DNA of 16,849 bases, from positions 1 through 16,849 of the forward strand of contig CAZWDL010000142.1 in assembly GCA_964632995.1 (NCBI GenBank). Direction: 5' to 3'. A model generated the notes under the pieces. The model worked only from the letters and a program-made list of their open reading frames with translations. It made no database searches and had not been told where the DNA came from. Shown here piece by piece: positions 1-8,376 of this stretch. Positions within the stretch are counted from its first letter, which is position 1, and the number at the start of each line of letters is the position of its first letter. The position numbers and the translations under genes were made by a program. The DNA comes from CAZWDL01 sp964632995. Its GTDB lineage: Bacteria; Bacteroidota; Bacteroidia; Chitinophagales; Saprospiraceae.

Positions 1-80
1 GCTCGCCTTCGTAGCTTAGGCTACGAGGCTCCGCAGCGCCTCGATTGAGGAAAAAATCCCCTCTTCAAAATGCTAACTAA

Positions 81-101
81 CTTAATACACAGTGTACTAG
101 T
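81..101. repeat. Palindromic 21-mer, copy 1 (imperfect)
   Basis: The core TACACAGTGTA (86-96) is a perfect palindrome around base 91. The 21 bases match the reverse complement of a perfect palindrome at 12584-12604 at 18 of 21 positions, so the motif occurs at both ends of the window, far from each other. It could be a protein-binding site or an interspersed repeat. The rest of 1-130 holds two small hairpins (9-26 with a TTAG loop; 39-50 with a GATT loop) and no gene. Confidence 0.5.
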
Positions 102-130
102 CAGGTAAAATTTCCTCTTTCCCACTTTCG

Positions 131-205
131 CCCGACCATTCTGCTTCACAGTCTGGTCGGGTTTACCTTGTGGAATTCGTAAAACGACTATTCCACAGGG
201 TAAAC
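131..205 (-). terminator. Two stem-loops downstream of susD
   Basis: Two adjacent inverted repeats lie just past the susD stop. The first has 16 paired bases (161-176 with 190-205, including one G-U pair) and an inner 4-bp stem at 177-187. The second pairs CCCGACCA (131-138) with TGGTCGGG (154-161). Neither is followed by a clear T-run on the minus strand, so a classical intrinsic terminator is not shown. They may act as a 3' end-protecting structure or a factor-dependent terminator of the susCD transcript. Confidence 0.4.
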
Positions 206-245
206 ATGCCCACTTCGTGGTCGCACAAGCCTTCCGAATTTACTA

Positions 246-2048
246 TCAGTTCCACCCGAATATCTGTTCCAGATTCGGGTTGATCGTCACCTGGGTGGCC
301 GGAACGGGGCGGTAGTAGTATTTAGGTTCGACGAAAGTACCTCTTTCGTTGACCGTCTGGATGGTACCGCTGGTTCCGTTTTCCAGATATACGCCGCCGC
401 TTCCGCCGGGAAGGCTGGTCCGGTAGTAGATGAGCGTCGCGCCCAGTTCGTTGGTTTCCTTATCGGGACCGGAGGGGATGGTTTCCGATTCGTCGATGAG
501 GATGATATCCGGAACGTCATCGCCGGTCAGGTCGTACTTGCCGAGGCCGGGGAAGTAGAGCCCTTCGGGTTCCTCTTCCAGCAGTTTGCCGGCCGCCCAG
601 CGCATGAGGTCGTCAAAGCGAAATCCTTCAAACGCCATTTCCACGCGGCGCTCCCGGCGTATTTCCAACAATACGGGATCAGAAATTTGCGGGTAGCGCG
701 CCTGCTGCACCGGATCGGATTTGACGCTCATGGTCAGGTGCGGCATGCCCACGCGATCGCGGAGCACGTTCACGGTGGCGTCGAGGTCGGCCTGTGTTAA
801 TTCGCCCAGTTCGGCTCTGGCCTCCGCGTAAGTGAGCAGCACTTCGGCATAGCGTAATACGGGATAATCGACGTCGTTGATAACGGCTTCCTCTTTGGCA
901 TTCACAAATCCTTTGATCTGGTGGTAGCCGGAGAAGTTCTTGTTCAACTGCTGTACGTAGATGCCTTCACCCTGGGCGTAGGTGCCCGTCCGGATGAGTT
1001 CCCAGCCCGGAAAAGCATAGGTTTGAGACAGGCGGGGGTCGCGGTTTTCAAACTCTTCGACAAACAGCCTGGTCTCATAGCCGGGCTGGTCGGTATAGTA
1101 CGACCCGTCGCTCATCAGGTAGGACTGAAGCAGGTCTTTACTGGGAGAAACTTCGAAGTTGCCGAAGATGGTTTCCGAGTTGCCGCTGTTTTTCAACTGG
1201 TGCTGGGAGATGTTGGCCAGAATGACCTCCGGGTTGCCGGTCAGATCGCCGGAGACGAACAGGTCGTAGTAGTCGCTGTCCGGGTTTCCGGTGCTGTGGA
1301 TGCTGTATTTGCCGCTGTCCATGATTTGCTTAGCCGCATCGCGGGCGATTTCCAGGAAGGTATTGGCCGATCCCTGCAGGTTCAGCTCGGGGTGGTATTT
1401 CCGGAAGGCGCCTTCGTACAGAGCCGCGCGCGCCATTTCTGCTTTGACGAACCAGTTGTTGACGGCTCCGGACGGCTGTTCTTCGAAGACGTGATCGGAG
1501 GCAAACTGGAAATCTTCGAAAATCTTGCCGACCACGAATTCACGGGAATCACGGGCCTTGTACAAGGCTTCCTCATCGCCGGTTTCGATGACCTCGTCGT
1601 ACCAGGGAACGTCGGAATATCGCTTAACCATCCCCATGTAGAAGGCGGCCCGGAAGTAGCGCGCCAAGCCTTCGAAGTGGTTTTTCGTGTCCTCGGGAAT
1701 GTCGGCTTTGTCAAAATTTTCCAGGAAAAAATTGATCGTGCGCAACCGGTCCCAGTTCCAGCCGCCCTGAACGGTGGTGGCGTCCGGACTGGTAATCATC
1801 ATGGTCTTCAACTCTGTATTGCCGGTATTGGCCATGTTGTCCGTGGTGGAGTAGCCGTCGGCCTGGTAATTGCCGCTTCCCGGAAAGTTGTACAGATTAT
1901 TGATATACAGGTTGAGATCATCCTCCGTGTTAAAGAAGTTTTCCCGGCCGATTTCCGTTTCCGGAAAACGATTCAGGAAATCGTCGTTACAGGCGGATAG
2001 GATGAGCAGAAGCGCTGCGAATATGGAAAGAGATGATAGCTTTTTCAT
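246..2048 (-). CDS. SusD/RagB-family outer-membrane nutrient-binding lipoprotein
   Basis: This is a surface lipoprotein that caps a SusC channel and binds an oligosaccharide, peptide or other nutrient. The ATG at 2048 is preferred over an upstream in-frame ATG at 2186, because it places a signal sequence at the N-terminus: MKKLSSLSIF, a hydrophobic stretch, then the lipobox LSAC with Cys20 as the lipidated residue. The product is 600 aa, normal for the family. Conserved RagB/SusD features near the C-terminus are PVLRYAEVLLTYAEA (about residues 392-407) and IRRERRVEMAFEGFRFDD followed by LMRW (about 460-483). The helical N-terminal half would hold the TPR-like units. It lies 160 nt downstream of susC on the same strand. 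The substrate cannot be read from sequence, and no glycoside hydrolase is adjacent, so this is not an obvious polysaccharide utilisation locus. Confidence 0.93.
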   Translation of the reverse strand: MKKLSSLSIFAALLLILSACNDDFLNRFPETEIGRENFFNTEDDLNLYINNLYNFPGSGNYQADGYSTTDNMANTGNTELKTMMITSPDATTVQGGWNWDRLRTINFFLENFDKADIPEDTKNHFEGLARYFRAAFYMGMVKRYSDVPWYDEVIETGDEEALYKARDSREFVVGKIFEDFQFASDHVFEEQPSGAVNNWFVKAEMARAALYEGAFRKYHPELNLQGSANTFLEIARDAAKQIMDSGKYSIHSTGNPDSDYYDLFVSGDLTGNPEVILANISQHQLKNSGNSETIFGNFEVSPSKDLLQSYLMSDGSYYTDQPGYETRLFVEEFENRDPRLSQTYAFPGWELIRTGTYAQGEGIYVQQLNKNFSGYHQIKGFVNAKEEAVINDVDYPVLRYAEVLLTYAEARAELGELTQADLDATVNVLRDRVGMPHLTMSVKSDPVQQARYPQISDPVLLEIRRERRVEMAFEGFRFDDLMRWAAGKLLEEEPEGLYFPGLGKYDLTGDDVPDIILIDESETIPSGPDKETNELGATLIYYRTSLPGGSGGVYLENGTSGTIQTVNERGTFVEPKYYYRPVPATQVTINPNLEQIFGWN

Positions 2049-2090
2049 AATTAGAAATTTCTTATTGGTCCAAGATAAGAACACTGGTTT

Positions 2091-2196
2091 CTCAGGTAGG
2101 ATGTACAAAGTCGGAAGTGGGAAGTCGGAATTCGGAAGTCCCATTTTCCTTCTTTCTGAAATGAAACCGGTTTTGCAGTTGTACATCTCACCTGAG
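2091..2196. repeat. Inverted repeat spanning the susC-susD gap
   Basis: CTCAGGTAGGATGTACAA (2091-2108) pairs with TTGTACATCTCACCTGAG (2179-2196), 18-nt arms with two mismatches, enclosing about 70 nt. The interior holds repeated GGAAGTC/GGAAGTG motifs around GGAATTC (2112-2141). The structure occupies most of the gap between the susC stop and the susD ATG. It could be an interspersed element or a structure that tunes susD expression relative to susC. Confidence 0.6.
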
Positions 2197-2208
2197 CATT
2201 TACTGAGA

Positions 2209-5200
2209 TTAGAAAGTAATGTTTACCCCTGCGGCGTAACGGCGCTGGAAGGGATACTGAAAACCGGAGCCTTGTCCGCGTCCGGCGCCTACGGCCGGGT
2301 TAAATCTTGCGCTGACGGCATCCGTAATTGCTTCGGGATCGTAGAAATCGCTGATGCCTGACCATTCGGCGATGTTTTCACCCGTGACAAAGATTCTGAA
2401 GCGGGCGATGTTGATGCGTTCGGTCAGGTTGGCCGGGAGGGTGTATCCCAGAGTCAGGTTTTTGACCCGCAGGTAAGAGGCGTCGAGCAGGTGTCCCGTT
2501 TGCGGAATCGCGAGCCCTTGAGATTGGTCGATGCGTTCGCCCAGGTTGCGGTCGGCCAGCCAGGCCTGCAGGTGTGGGAAAGCCGCGTCGAGGTTTTGGT
2601 TGGCCAGTCCTGCATCGATATATGCCTGGGAATGCTTGGCCATCTGCTCGGGCGAGTCTTCCTGTGCGCGATAGTAATCCAGCGTATGCACCTGTCCGCC
2701 TTCGTAGGGCTGCTGATAGAAACTCCAGTAGAGGTAATCCACGGGGTAGTAGTCCCGTTTGCCGATGCCCTGGAAGAAGGCGCTGAAGTCGAATCCGTTC
2801 CAGTCGAATGACATGTTCAGGCCAAACTGGTACCTCGGCATGAAGTTACCGATGATCCGCAGGTCACCGGGGTTATCCGTCGTCAGCTGTCCTTTATTGA
2901 TCATGCCGTCGCCGTTTTGATCCACGTACTTCGGCCATCCGGGAACGATAGACAAGGCGCCCCAGGGAATGATGGCGGTCTGATCCAGGACATCGATCTC
3001 AGCCTGGTTCTGAAACAGTCCGTCACTTTCCAGTCCCCAGATTTCGCCCAGTTCCATACCTTCGTAAAACTGAGTCAGGCGGTTGTCGGGGTTGTCGAAG
3101 CGGGTGATGAACGAACGACTGTCGGACACGACGCCCCGGATGTTGAAGCCCATGGGTTTGCCGAGGACCTGCACGGAGTTGCGGTACTCCAGCGAGAGGT
3201 CCCAGCCTTTGGTTTCCAGGTCGGCGGCATTTTCGAGGGGTTCGGAGGCGCCCAGCACGTCGGGCAGGTCTTTACCCAGTGTCAGCATGCCGTTCGTGTT
3301 GCGCTGGTAGAGGTCGAAGTTAACAAAGAAGCGGTCTTCGAACAAGCCGAGGTCGATACCGAAGTTTAAGGTGGAAACGTCCTCCCAGGTATAGTTGGAA
3401 GAGACCAATGCAGGCGGAATGATGCGCTGTGGCAAGTCCCCGTCGATGATATAGCGGCCCTGAGCGGCTGACATAGAAGGGATATAGCCGTAGTTGCCGA
3501 CCGCCTGGTTGCCCAGGGCGCCGTAGGAGGCGCGCAGTTTCAGGTGGCTGATCAGGCCGGTATTGAAAAAGGCTTCTTTATCCACGCGCCAGGCGGCCGA
3601 GGCGGAAGGGAAGAAGCCGAAGCGGTTTTCTTCGGGAAAGCGGGAAGAGCCGTCGTAGCGGCCGTTGAATTCGAGGATGTATTTGTCGTTGAAGACGTAG
3701 TTGATTCGTCCGAAGATGCCGCGCACCGCCCAGTCGGCGATGAATTCGCCTACTTCATCCTCGCCGGTCGCCAGCGCGATGGAGGGAATGGACGCGGAGA
3801 TCAGACCTTCGCGGTCGGCCCAGAAGCGTTCCGTACGGAAGAACTCCTGGTTGTATCCGCCGATCACGGTGAGGCGGTGATCCGAACCTATTTGCTGATC
3901 GTAGGTGGCGTAGACGTTGAGCACGTCGTAGCGGTCGAAGGTAGCATCGCGGTAAGCTCTGTTGACTCCCGTTTCGCGGACGTCATTGGGCCCATAACCG
4001 AGCAGGTATTTGGTGGTGAACCAATCCCAATTGGTCGTCCCTCTTCTCATGGTGAATTCGGAATTCACCCGCAGCGCGTCGGGGATGAGCCGCACTTCCG
4101 CCGAGAAAGTCGACTGATAGCTGTTGTAGCGGGTTTGGGATTCACCGCCGTTTGTGAGTTGCGCCGCTTCCATACCCACTTCAGAGTTGGCCCAGGTGCC
4201 GTCGGGGTTTTTATCGTAAGAGACCGGGTCCATATTGAGAATATTCCAAATGGAAAACTGGCTGGGTCTTTGTCGGAGCGTGGAAGAAAGGAAGGTATTG
4301 TTGCCTACCGTCAGCCAGTCGTTGACATCGAAGTTGACTTTCCCCCTTACGGAAAAGCGGTCGAAGTAATCGTCGGCGAGCCGGAGGGCGCCGTTATAGC
4401 GGTTGTAGCCGCCGGAGAGGTAGTAGTCGGCGTTTTTGGAACGGCCGCTGATGCTGAGGTTGTGATCCTGGGAGAAGGAATTGTCGTCCAGGAAGTAACC
4501 TACCCAGTCGCGGTTGCCCATGTATTCCCACAGTCCGGGGCTGTTGGGGTTTTCGCGCACGCCGGGGGTCGACTCCGGGTTGTCGGAGCGGTCTTTAGCC
4601 CACTGGTACGTTTCGTCACTGAAGTTTTGGTTATCCCAGGGGGTATTATCGGTAGAAGTCTCTTTTACTCTGAGGAAGATGTACGGATCGGTCACCCGCT
4701 CGGAGAGAATAGTCGGTCTGCTCAGCGACAGGTTATTGGTGTAGCTCACCCGGACGCCATCCTGGCTTCCGTTTTTCGTAGTGATGAGCACTACGCCGAA
4801 GGCAGCTCTGGCGCCGTAAATAGCGGCGGCCGAGGCGTCTTTTATGACCGAAATGCTGGCGACGTCCTGCGGCGCGATCCGGTTCAGTTCGATAGGGTCG
4901 ACCGGTACGTTATCGACCAGGATCAGTGGTTCGCCTCCGTTGATGGAGGTGAAGCCCCGGATGTTGAAGTTGGCCGCCTGGCCGGGCGCGCCGCTGTTGA
5001 AGCCGATGTTGAGGTTGGGGGCGACCCCCTGCAACCCTTGCGCCAGGTTCATGATGGGGCGGCTTTCCAGCTGTTCGACGTCTACCACGTCGACGGCGCC
5101 GGAGAGGTTCTCCTTTTTCTGGGTACCGTACCCGACAACGACGACCTCCGAAAGGCCGACGGCATCGCTCTTCATGGAGAGGTCGATCGTGCTTCGTCCG

Positions 5201-5499
5201 CTGACCGCCACCTCCTCGGTGGTCATACCGACGTACGAGAACACCAGCGTGCCGTCCGCCGGCGCTTCGACGGAATAGGCGCCGTCCACATCGGTGATGG
5301 TGCCCCGTGGTGTGCCTTTTACCATGACGGTAACCCCCGGAAGCGGAGAGCCGTCTTCACTGTCTGTAACCGTTCCCTGGACGGTAACGGTGGCCGGCTG
5401 AGCGTAAAGGCCCAGGGCGCCCATGAACATAAAGACCAATAGCAACGCCAGATGGCGGGCTCTTAAAGTCCTGATAGTGAGTGTGTAGGTGGGTTTCAT
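2209..5499 (-). CDS. SusC/RagA-family TonB-linked outer-membrane channel
   Basis: This TonB-dependent outer-membrane transporter is the partner of the SusD lipoprotein encoded next. At 1096 aa it is typical of the family. From the N-terminus: a signal peptide (about 1-33, likely cleavage after LYA); a carboxypeptidase-like regulatory beta-sandwich (about 38-112, with GTVTDSEDGSPLPGVTVMVK); a SusC-type TonB box and linker SEVVVVGYGTQKKENLSGAV (117-136); a plug domain with PLILVDNVPV (191-200) and VIKDASAAAIYGARAAFGVV (218-237); then a 22-strand-type barrel ending in GVNITF with the usual C-terminal Phe. The ATG at 5499 is supported by the signal peptide that follows. Transcription runs susC then susD. 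No anti-sigma or SusR-like regulator is visible nearby. Confidence 0.95.
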   Translation of the reverse strand: MKPTYTLTIRTLRARHLALLLVFMFMGALGLYAQPATVTVQGTVTDSEDGSPLPGVTVMVKGTPRGTITDVDGAYSVEAPADGTLVFSYVGMTTEEVAVSGRSTIDLSMKSDAVGLSEVVVVGYGTQKKENLSGAVDVVDVEQLESRPIMNLAQGLQGVAPNLNIGFNSGAPGQAANFNIRGFTSINGGEPLILVDNVPVDPIELNRIAPQDVASISVIKDASAAAIYGARAAFGVVLITTKNGSQDGVRVSYTNNLSLSRPTILSERVTDPYIFLRVKETSTDNTPWDNQNFSDETYQWAKDRSDNPESTPGVRENPNSPGLWEYMGNRDWVGYFLDDNSFSQDHNLSISGRSKNADYYLSGGYNRYNGALRLADDYFDRFSVRGKVNFDVNDWLTVGNNTFLSSTLRQRPSQFSIWNILNMDPVSYDKNPDGTWANSEVGMEAAQLTNGGESQTRYNSYQSTFSAEVRLIPDALRVNSEFTMRRGTTNWDWFTTKYLLGYGPNDVRETGVNRAYRDATFDRYDVLNVYATYDQQIGSDHRLTVIGGYNQEFFRTERFWADREGLISASIPSIALATGEDEVGEFIADWAVRGIFGRINYVFNDKYILEFNGRYDGSSRFPEENRFGFFPSASAAWRVDKEAFFNTGLISHLKLRASYGALGNQAVGNYGYIPSMSAAQGRYIIDGDLPQRIIPPALVSSNYTWEDVSTLNFGIDLGLFEDRFFVNFDLYQRNTNGMLTLGKDLPDVLGASEPLENAADLETKGWDLSLEYRNSVQVLGKPMGFNIRGVVSDSRSFITRFDNPDNRLTQFYEGMELGEIWGLESDGLFQNQAEIDVLDQTAIIPWGALSIVPGWPKYVDQNGDGMINKGQLTTDNPGDLRIIGNFMPRYQFGLNMSFDWNGFDFSAFFQGIGKRDYYPVDYLYWSFYQQPYEGGQVHTLDYYRAQEDSPEQMAKHSQAYIDAGLANQNLDAAFPHLQAWLADRNLGERIDQSQGLAIPQTGHLLDASYLRVKNLTLGYTLPANLTERINIARFRIFVTGENIAEWSGISDFYDPEAITDAVSARFNPAVGAGRGQGSGFQYPFQRRYAAGVNITF

Positions 5500-5755
5500 T
5501 TTGCATGAATTTTATTGTGAACTTTAGGGCAAAGTTCGTGCTTTATGCTAAGCTTTTCTTAAGTGGCGATTTAACTATGTTTTAATTTTATGTAAAAAAA
5601 AAACGGACATCCTTTGATTAAATTTAATCTTCAGTTTACGTGATCTTAATAAAGCTTTCCTTTACAAGCGGTTGATTTTTAGTAGGTTTACGCCTGCCTG
5701 TTCACGGGAAAACGCTGCCTGAAATGCCGGAGTATGCGTACTAATTTCACCCATC
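5500..5755. promoter_or_regulatory. Divergent intergenic region between susC and the beta-helix gene
   Basis: This AT-rich 256-bp gap separates two divergent genes, so it should carry promoters for both. On the plus strand TTTA (5661-5664), an 18-nt spacer and TAGGTTTA (5683-5690) loosely resemble the Bacteroidota -33 TTTG / -7 TAnnTTTG promoter and would start transcription about 60 nt upstream of the beta-helix ATG. I found no comparable match for susC. A ten-A run lies at about 5595-5604. Confidence 0.3.
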
Positions 5756-7240
5756 ATGAACCCGAAAAAAACACCTTCTTTTTTTTTGCTGCTTCTGTTG
5801 ATTGTCCTGCCCGTGCTGCTTTACGCCCAGCTCGACGCCTGGGATTCCGATCAGGACGCCATGCCCAACGGCTGGGAATACCACCGCGGCCTGGACGTCA
5901 ACGATCCCACCGACGCCTGGCAGGATCCCGACCGGGACGGTATTTGCAATCTCTTTGAATATTTCCTGGGGGCTCATCCTCAGGATCCGCTGCAGCCGGC
6001 TGTGATCAATTATTCGGGAGAAGAATCGCTGGAAGCCGCCATCCGCCGGGCGCCCCGGGGAGTGGTGTTGCGGATACCGGAAGGCGAATACGCACTCAAT
6101 TACCTCTACGAGACGTTCAGTGAGGCCCCGCGGCTGATGATACAGGGCGGCTGGAACGCCGGCTTCACCGAGCGGGATCACTGCCTTTACCCTACCGTTC
6201 TCGACGGCGGGAAAAACGGGGCGATTTTCAATTTCCTCATCGCTTCGGGAAATTCGGCGGCGGTAGTACTGGACGGGCTGACGCTAAAAAATGCGAGCCG
6301 CGGCGCCGTCGACTTTGTCGGTTACCTGGCTAAAGCCCAGCTGATGCTGGCCAACTGCACGCTCGTTGAAAATGAGGCGGGGCGCTTTTCCTCCATCGTC
6401 CATTTTGAGGAAGGCAGCAGCACGCTGCTCTCCGACTTCATCCTGGTGAATACGACGGTAGCCGACAATAAAGGCACGGGTATCCGGGTGCTGCAACACG
6501 CAAACTGGACCAATTGCAAAATTTTACACTCCCTGATCGCCTTTAATGATTATGCTGAAAATGACGCCGGCGCGCTAGCCTCGGGTTACGGACTAAGCTA
6601 CCGGCCGGCCTCCGATTCCTTACTGCATGTCCAGGTCAGCAACTCCATCTTATGGGACAACGCCAATGCCGATGTGCGCTTCGATAATCCGGAGGGACGA
6701 GCGGTGGAGATAGACAGCCGCTTTAATCTTTACGGCAGGGTAGAGTCGGATTCCGCCTCGGTCCCCTTTTTCAGCAAATACGACCGCAGCCAGAATCCGC
6801 TGCTGGTCAAGGATGCGGCGGGCCGTTACTACCTGGAGGAGCGCAGTCCCGCCCGCGGCGCCGGACGGAGCATCGGTTTTACCGAAGAAGCATCGCCCGA
6901 TGTCGGCATCCTGAGCTGCGCCGGGCGCCTATCCACGTCGGTCGAACCCTTCGTTGTGGTAACGGAAAAGATGGAGCCCTACCCGAATCCGGTTTCGGAT
7001 GAACTTTTTATGGAGGCTACGCTGCAAGAGGCGGGCCCGGTGCGCTTTCATGTCTACAATACCCTGGGACAGCTCCAGCTCACCTCGGCGCCGGAAGACC
7101 GGCCGGCGGGCAGACAATCGTTAAGGCTTCCGGTGCAGGCCTTACAGGCGGGGGTGTATGTGGTGGAACTCGTAAGCGGCGGTGGCCGGGCGCCCGAGGA
7201 TGGGAGCAAGGTGTTCCGGGCCGTTTTTGTGAAGAATTGA
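5756..7240 (+). CDS. Secreted parallel beta-helix protein with T9SS type A sorting domain
   Basis: Predicted exported protein of 494 aa. Residues 1-25 form a signal peptide with a leucine-rich core ending LLYAQ. Residues 29-72 resemble thrombospondin type 3 / dockerin-like calcium loops (DSDQDAMPNGWEYHRG; DPDRDGICNLFEYFLG). Residues about 80-385 look like a right-handed parallel beta-helix of the pectate-lyase-like or right-handed-repeat kind (LDGLTLKNAS, LANCTLVENEAG, VNTTVADNKGTGI, VSNSILWDNANADV). Residues about 406-494 match a type A C-terminal sorting domain of the Por/type IX secretion system: YPNPVSDELF, then VYNTLGQL, then LQAGVYVVELV. It is therefore probably released or anchored at the cell surface. 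I see no catalytic signature that fixes a substrate. It could be a lyase, a scaffold or an adhesin. It is divergent from susC. Confidence 0.88.
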   Translation: MNPKKTPSFFLLLLLIVLPVLLYAQLDAWDSDQDAMPNGWEYHRGLDVNDPTDAWQDPDRDGICNLFEYFLGAHPQDPLQPAVINYSGEESLEAAIRRAPRGVVLRIPEGEYALNYLYETFSEAPRLMIQGGWNAGFTERDHCLYPTVLDGGKNGAIFNFLIASGNSAAVVLDGLTLKNASRGAVDFVGYLAKAQLMLANCTLVENEAGRFSSIVHFEEGSSTLLSDFILVNTTVADNKGTGIRVLQHANWTNCKILHSLIAFNDYAENDAGALASGYGLSYRPASDSLLHVQVSNSILWDNANADVRFDNPEGRAVEIDSRFNLYGRVESDSASVPFFSKYDRSQNPLLVKDAAGRYYLEERSPARGAGRSIGFTEEASPDVGILSCAGRLSTSVEPFVVVTEKMEPYPNPVSDELFMEATLQEAGPVRFHVYNTLGQLQLTSAPEDRPAGRQSLRLPVQALQAGVYVVELVSGGGRAPEDGSKVFRAVFVKN

Positions 7241-7243
7241 GTC

Positions 7244-7263
7244 TGCTCCGGAAAGCATTTTTT
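7244..7263 (+). terminator. Weak terminator after the beta-helix gene
   Basis: TGCT (7244-7247) pairs with AGCA (7254-7257) around a 6-nt loop and is followed by six T residues (7258-7263), four bases past the stop codon. The stem is only 4 bp, so this is a weak candidate. Confidence 0.3.
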
Positions 7264-7264
7264 G

Positions 7265-7302
7265 TTACACAGAGGTTCACGGAGGAGTCACGGAGAACAC
7301 CA
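7265..7302. repeat. CACRGAG-type interspersed repeat
   Basis: ACACAGAGGTTCACGGAG and CACGGAGAACACC repeat a CACRGAG unit roughly every 10-12 bases. It resembles the purine-rich CACAGAG-type strings I know from intergenic regions of many bacterial genomes; that comparison is from memory. A related CACAAAG string lies at 8093-8138. No function is evident. Confidence 0.45.
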
Positions 7303-7353
7303 AGATTTGATTTTTAAAAAAAATGAACGCTGTCAAACGATCAGTACAGGCGT

Positions 7354-7627
7354 AATTCACGGGGTGACTCCGGTAATTGTTTAGCGTCGTTGTTAGAGTA
7401 GGTCCACCAAAGTTTAGAAGTTTAGCCACCACTCCTTCGGAGTGGCTGGTTTAGAAGTTTAGCAGGTCTGAAAACGAGAATTCAGGTTTCAGACCTGCTA
7501 AACTTCTAAACAGCGAGCCCGACCGGACGGTCCGTAGGAAGGGCGAAGCGCTAAACTTCTAAACTTGTGTCGACCAGACTCATAAATAACGCTAAACACG
7601 TACTGACTTAGAGTCACCCCGTGAATT
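7354..7627. mobile_element. MITE-like palindromic element (274 bp)
   Basis: AATTCACGGGGTGACTC (7354-7370) is the exact reverse complement of 7611-7627. Moving inward, the arms share GTTTAGCGT (about 7379-7387 against 7590-7598), then AGTTTAGAAGTTTAGC (7411-7426 against about 7549-7564), separated by weakly matching segments. Such long imperfect terminal inverted repeats with no coding capacity fit a miniature inverted-repeat element. I see no clear target-site duplication. It sits between the beta-helix gene and the ccbP-like gene. Confidence 0.6.
7411..7565 (+). repeat. Composite GTTTAGAAGTTTAGC hairpin repeat, copy A
   Basis: Three stems lie in a row: CCACTCC/GGAGTGG (7429-7435, 7439-7445); a perfect 25-bp stem (7449-7473 with 7487-7511) around the 13-nt loop ACGAGAATTCAGG; and a region with CGAGCCCGACCGGACGG ending GCTAAACTTCTAAACT. 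The block recurs in inverted orientation at 12443-12585 and as a short form at 10188-10240. It forms the core of the MITE-like element at 7354-7627. Confidence 0.75.
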
Positions 7628-7664
7628 CAGAGAACAAATCCTTGACGACCACCGGACCAACCGG

Positions 7665-8024
7665 TCATCCATCCCGTTTCCAGTACTTCCAGTCTTCCAC
7701 CGCCTCGTAGGTCTCATCATCGGCCTGCACGTTCTGAAGTTCTTCCAGAGGAACCGAGAAGGAAAACTGCTCTTCCAGGTCAATGACCTCGACGCGCTGC
7801 TCATCGCTGCCTTCGTCCGCCTCTTCCAATCGCAGCACTTCCACCTCGCGCAGCAACTCACAGCGGTCACGGCGGCGACGCCTGACCTGGGCGCGGAAGG
7901 GAAAGTCCAGCATGTCGGACAGATAGTTGTGCCAGGCGATTTGCTGCTCGTAAGGGCCGTAGGCGTCGGCGAGGATCTCGTCTTCAATGCGGTCCCGGCG
8001 GTTTTGTTGTTCGGTGTGCTGCAT
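7665..8024 (-). CDS. CcbP-like calcium-binding protein
   Basis: Small acidic protein of 119 aa that resembles the CcbP calcium-binding family (Pfam Calci_bind_CcbP), first known from cyanobacteria. The match is by recognition of the layout: RIEDEILADAYGPYEQQIAW (12-31), then the aromatic stretch LSDMLDFPFRAQV (35-47), a basic patch RRRRRD, a VEVL / VPLEELQNVQADDET core (61-105), and the C-terminal EAVEDWKYW (107-115). Many Asp/Glu residues could bind Ca2+. Family members would act as cytosolic calcium buffers or small regulators. The ATG at 8024 gives the family's usual length. It lies between repeat elements and the trailer end of the CRISPR array, on the same strand as the cas genes but about 1.7 kb beyond them, so operon membership is unlikely. 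Confidence 0.75.
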   Translation of the reverse strand: MQHTEQQNRRDRIEDEILADAYGPYEQQIAWHNYLSDMLDFPFRAQVRRRRRDRCELLREVEVLRLEEADEGSDEQRVEVIDLEEQFSFSVPLEELQNVQADDETYEAVEDWKYWKRDG

Positions 8025-8039
8025 AGCAGTATGTACTTA

Positions 8040-8059
8040 CCGGCGAATTCATTCGCCGG
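8040..8059. repeat. Perfect 9-bp hairpin upstream of ccbP-like gene
   Basis: CCGGCGAAT (8040-8048) pairs with ATTCGCCGG (8051-8059) around TC. It lies about 16 nt upstream of the ccbP-like ATG and could be an operator or a 5' UTR hairpin. Confidence 0.5.
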
Positions 8060-8092
8060 GTTAAGCGTTGAGTTTACTCCGAAAAGTGAATT

Positions 8093-8138
8093 TACACAAA
8101 GAAGCACAAAGGAGGCGCAAAGAAGCACAAAGCTATTC
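8093..8138. repeat. AAGCACAAAG tandem motif
   Basis: CACAAAGAAGCACAAAGGAG and CGCAAAGAAGCACAAAG repeat a CACAAAG/CGCAAAG unit about every 9-10 bases. It appears related to the string at 7265-7302. It is part of the repeat-dense gap 8025-8560, in which no gene is supported. Confidence 0.45.
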
Positions 8139-8167
8139 ATTCAGCTGTGCTAACAGGTACTCTGAGG

Positions 8168-8376
8168 CCCCTCCGGCCTTCGGCCACCTCCCCTGGGGGG
8201 AGGAGATGCCCCCCTCCGGCCTTCGGCCACCTCCCCAAAGGGGAGGAGTTGGGGTTTTTCTTCCTTTGGGGGCTTGAGGGGGGCTTCTAGTGAAAGTGGT
8301 ACGCTGCCCCCTCAGGGTGCGCCTTCAAGGGCGCGCTCTGAATGTGGGATTCGCCCCTCCGGCCTTCGGCCACCTC
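8168..8376. repeat. Three copies of a CCCCTCCGGCCTTCGGCCAC motif
   Basis: CCCCTCCGGCCTTCGGCCAC followed by CTC begins at 8168, 8211 and 8354. Copies 1 and 2 continue into C-run/G-run hairpins (CCTCCCC/GGGGAGG). GGCC TTC GGCC is itself a small hairpin. Copy 3 runs directly into the 3' half of a CRISPR-type repeat at 8377. The family looks like interspersed, terminator-like intergenic sequence. Confidence 0.65.
8254..8340. repeat. Degenerate hairpin-37mer-hairpin element
   Basis: This has three parts. A C-run/G-run segment TTCCTTTGGGGGCTTGAGGG comes first. Then 8285-8308 matches the last 24 bases of the CRISPR repeat at 20 positions (TTCTAGTGAAAGTGGTACGC...). Last is an imperfect hairpin, CAGGGTGCGCC (8313-8323) with GGCGCGCTCTG (8330-8340). 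The 26 bases 8311-8336 recur identically at 16814-16839, also directly after a CRISPR-repeat-like 37-mer. Confidence 0.65.

Noticed and set aside
3544..5442. Long open frame (632 codons) on the plus strand opposite susC
   Set aside because: It is antisense to a clear SusC gene. Its translation is low-complexity (Val/Gly/Glu-rich) with no recognisable domain, as expected of a shadow frame in GC-rich coding DNA.
7592..8140. 182-codon minus-strand frame overlapping the ccbP-like gene
   Set aside because: It is in a different frame from the recognisable CcbP-like protein, starts inside the CACAAAG repeat and has no family features.
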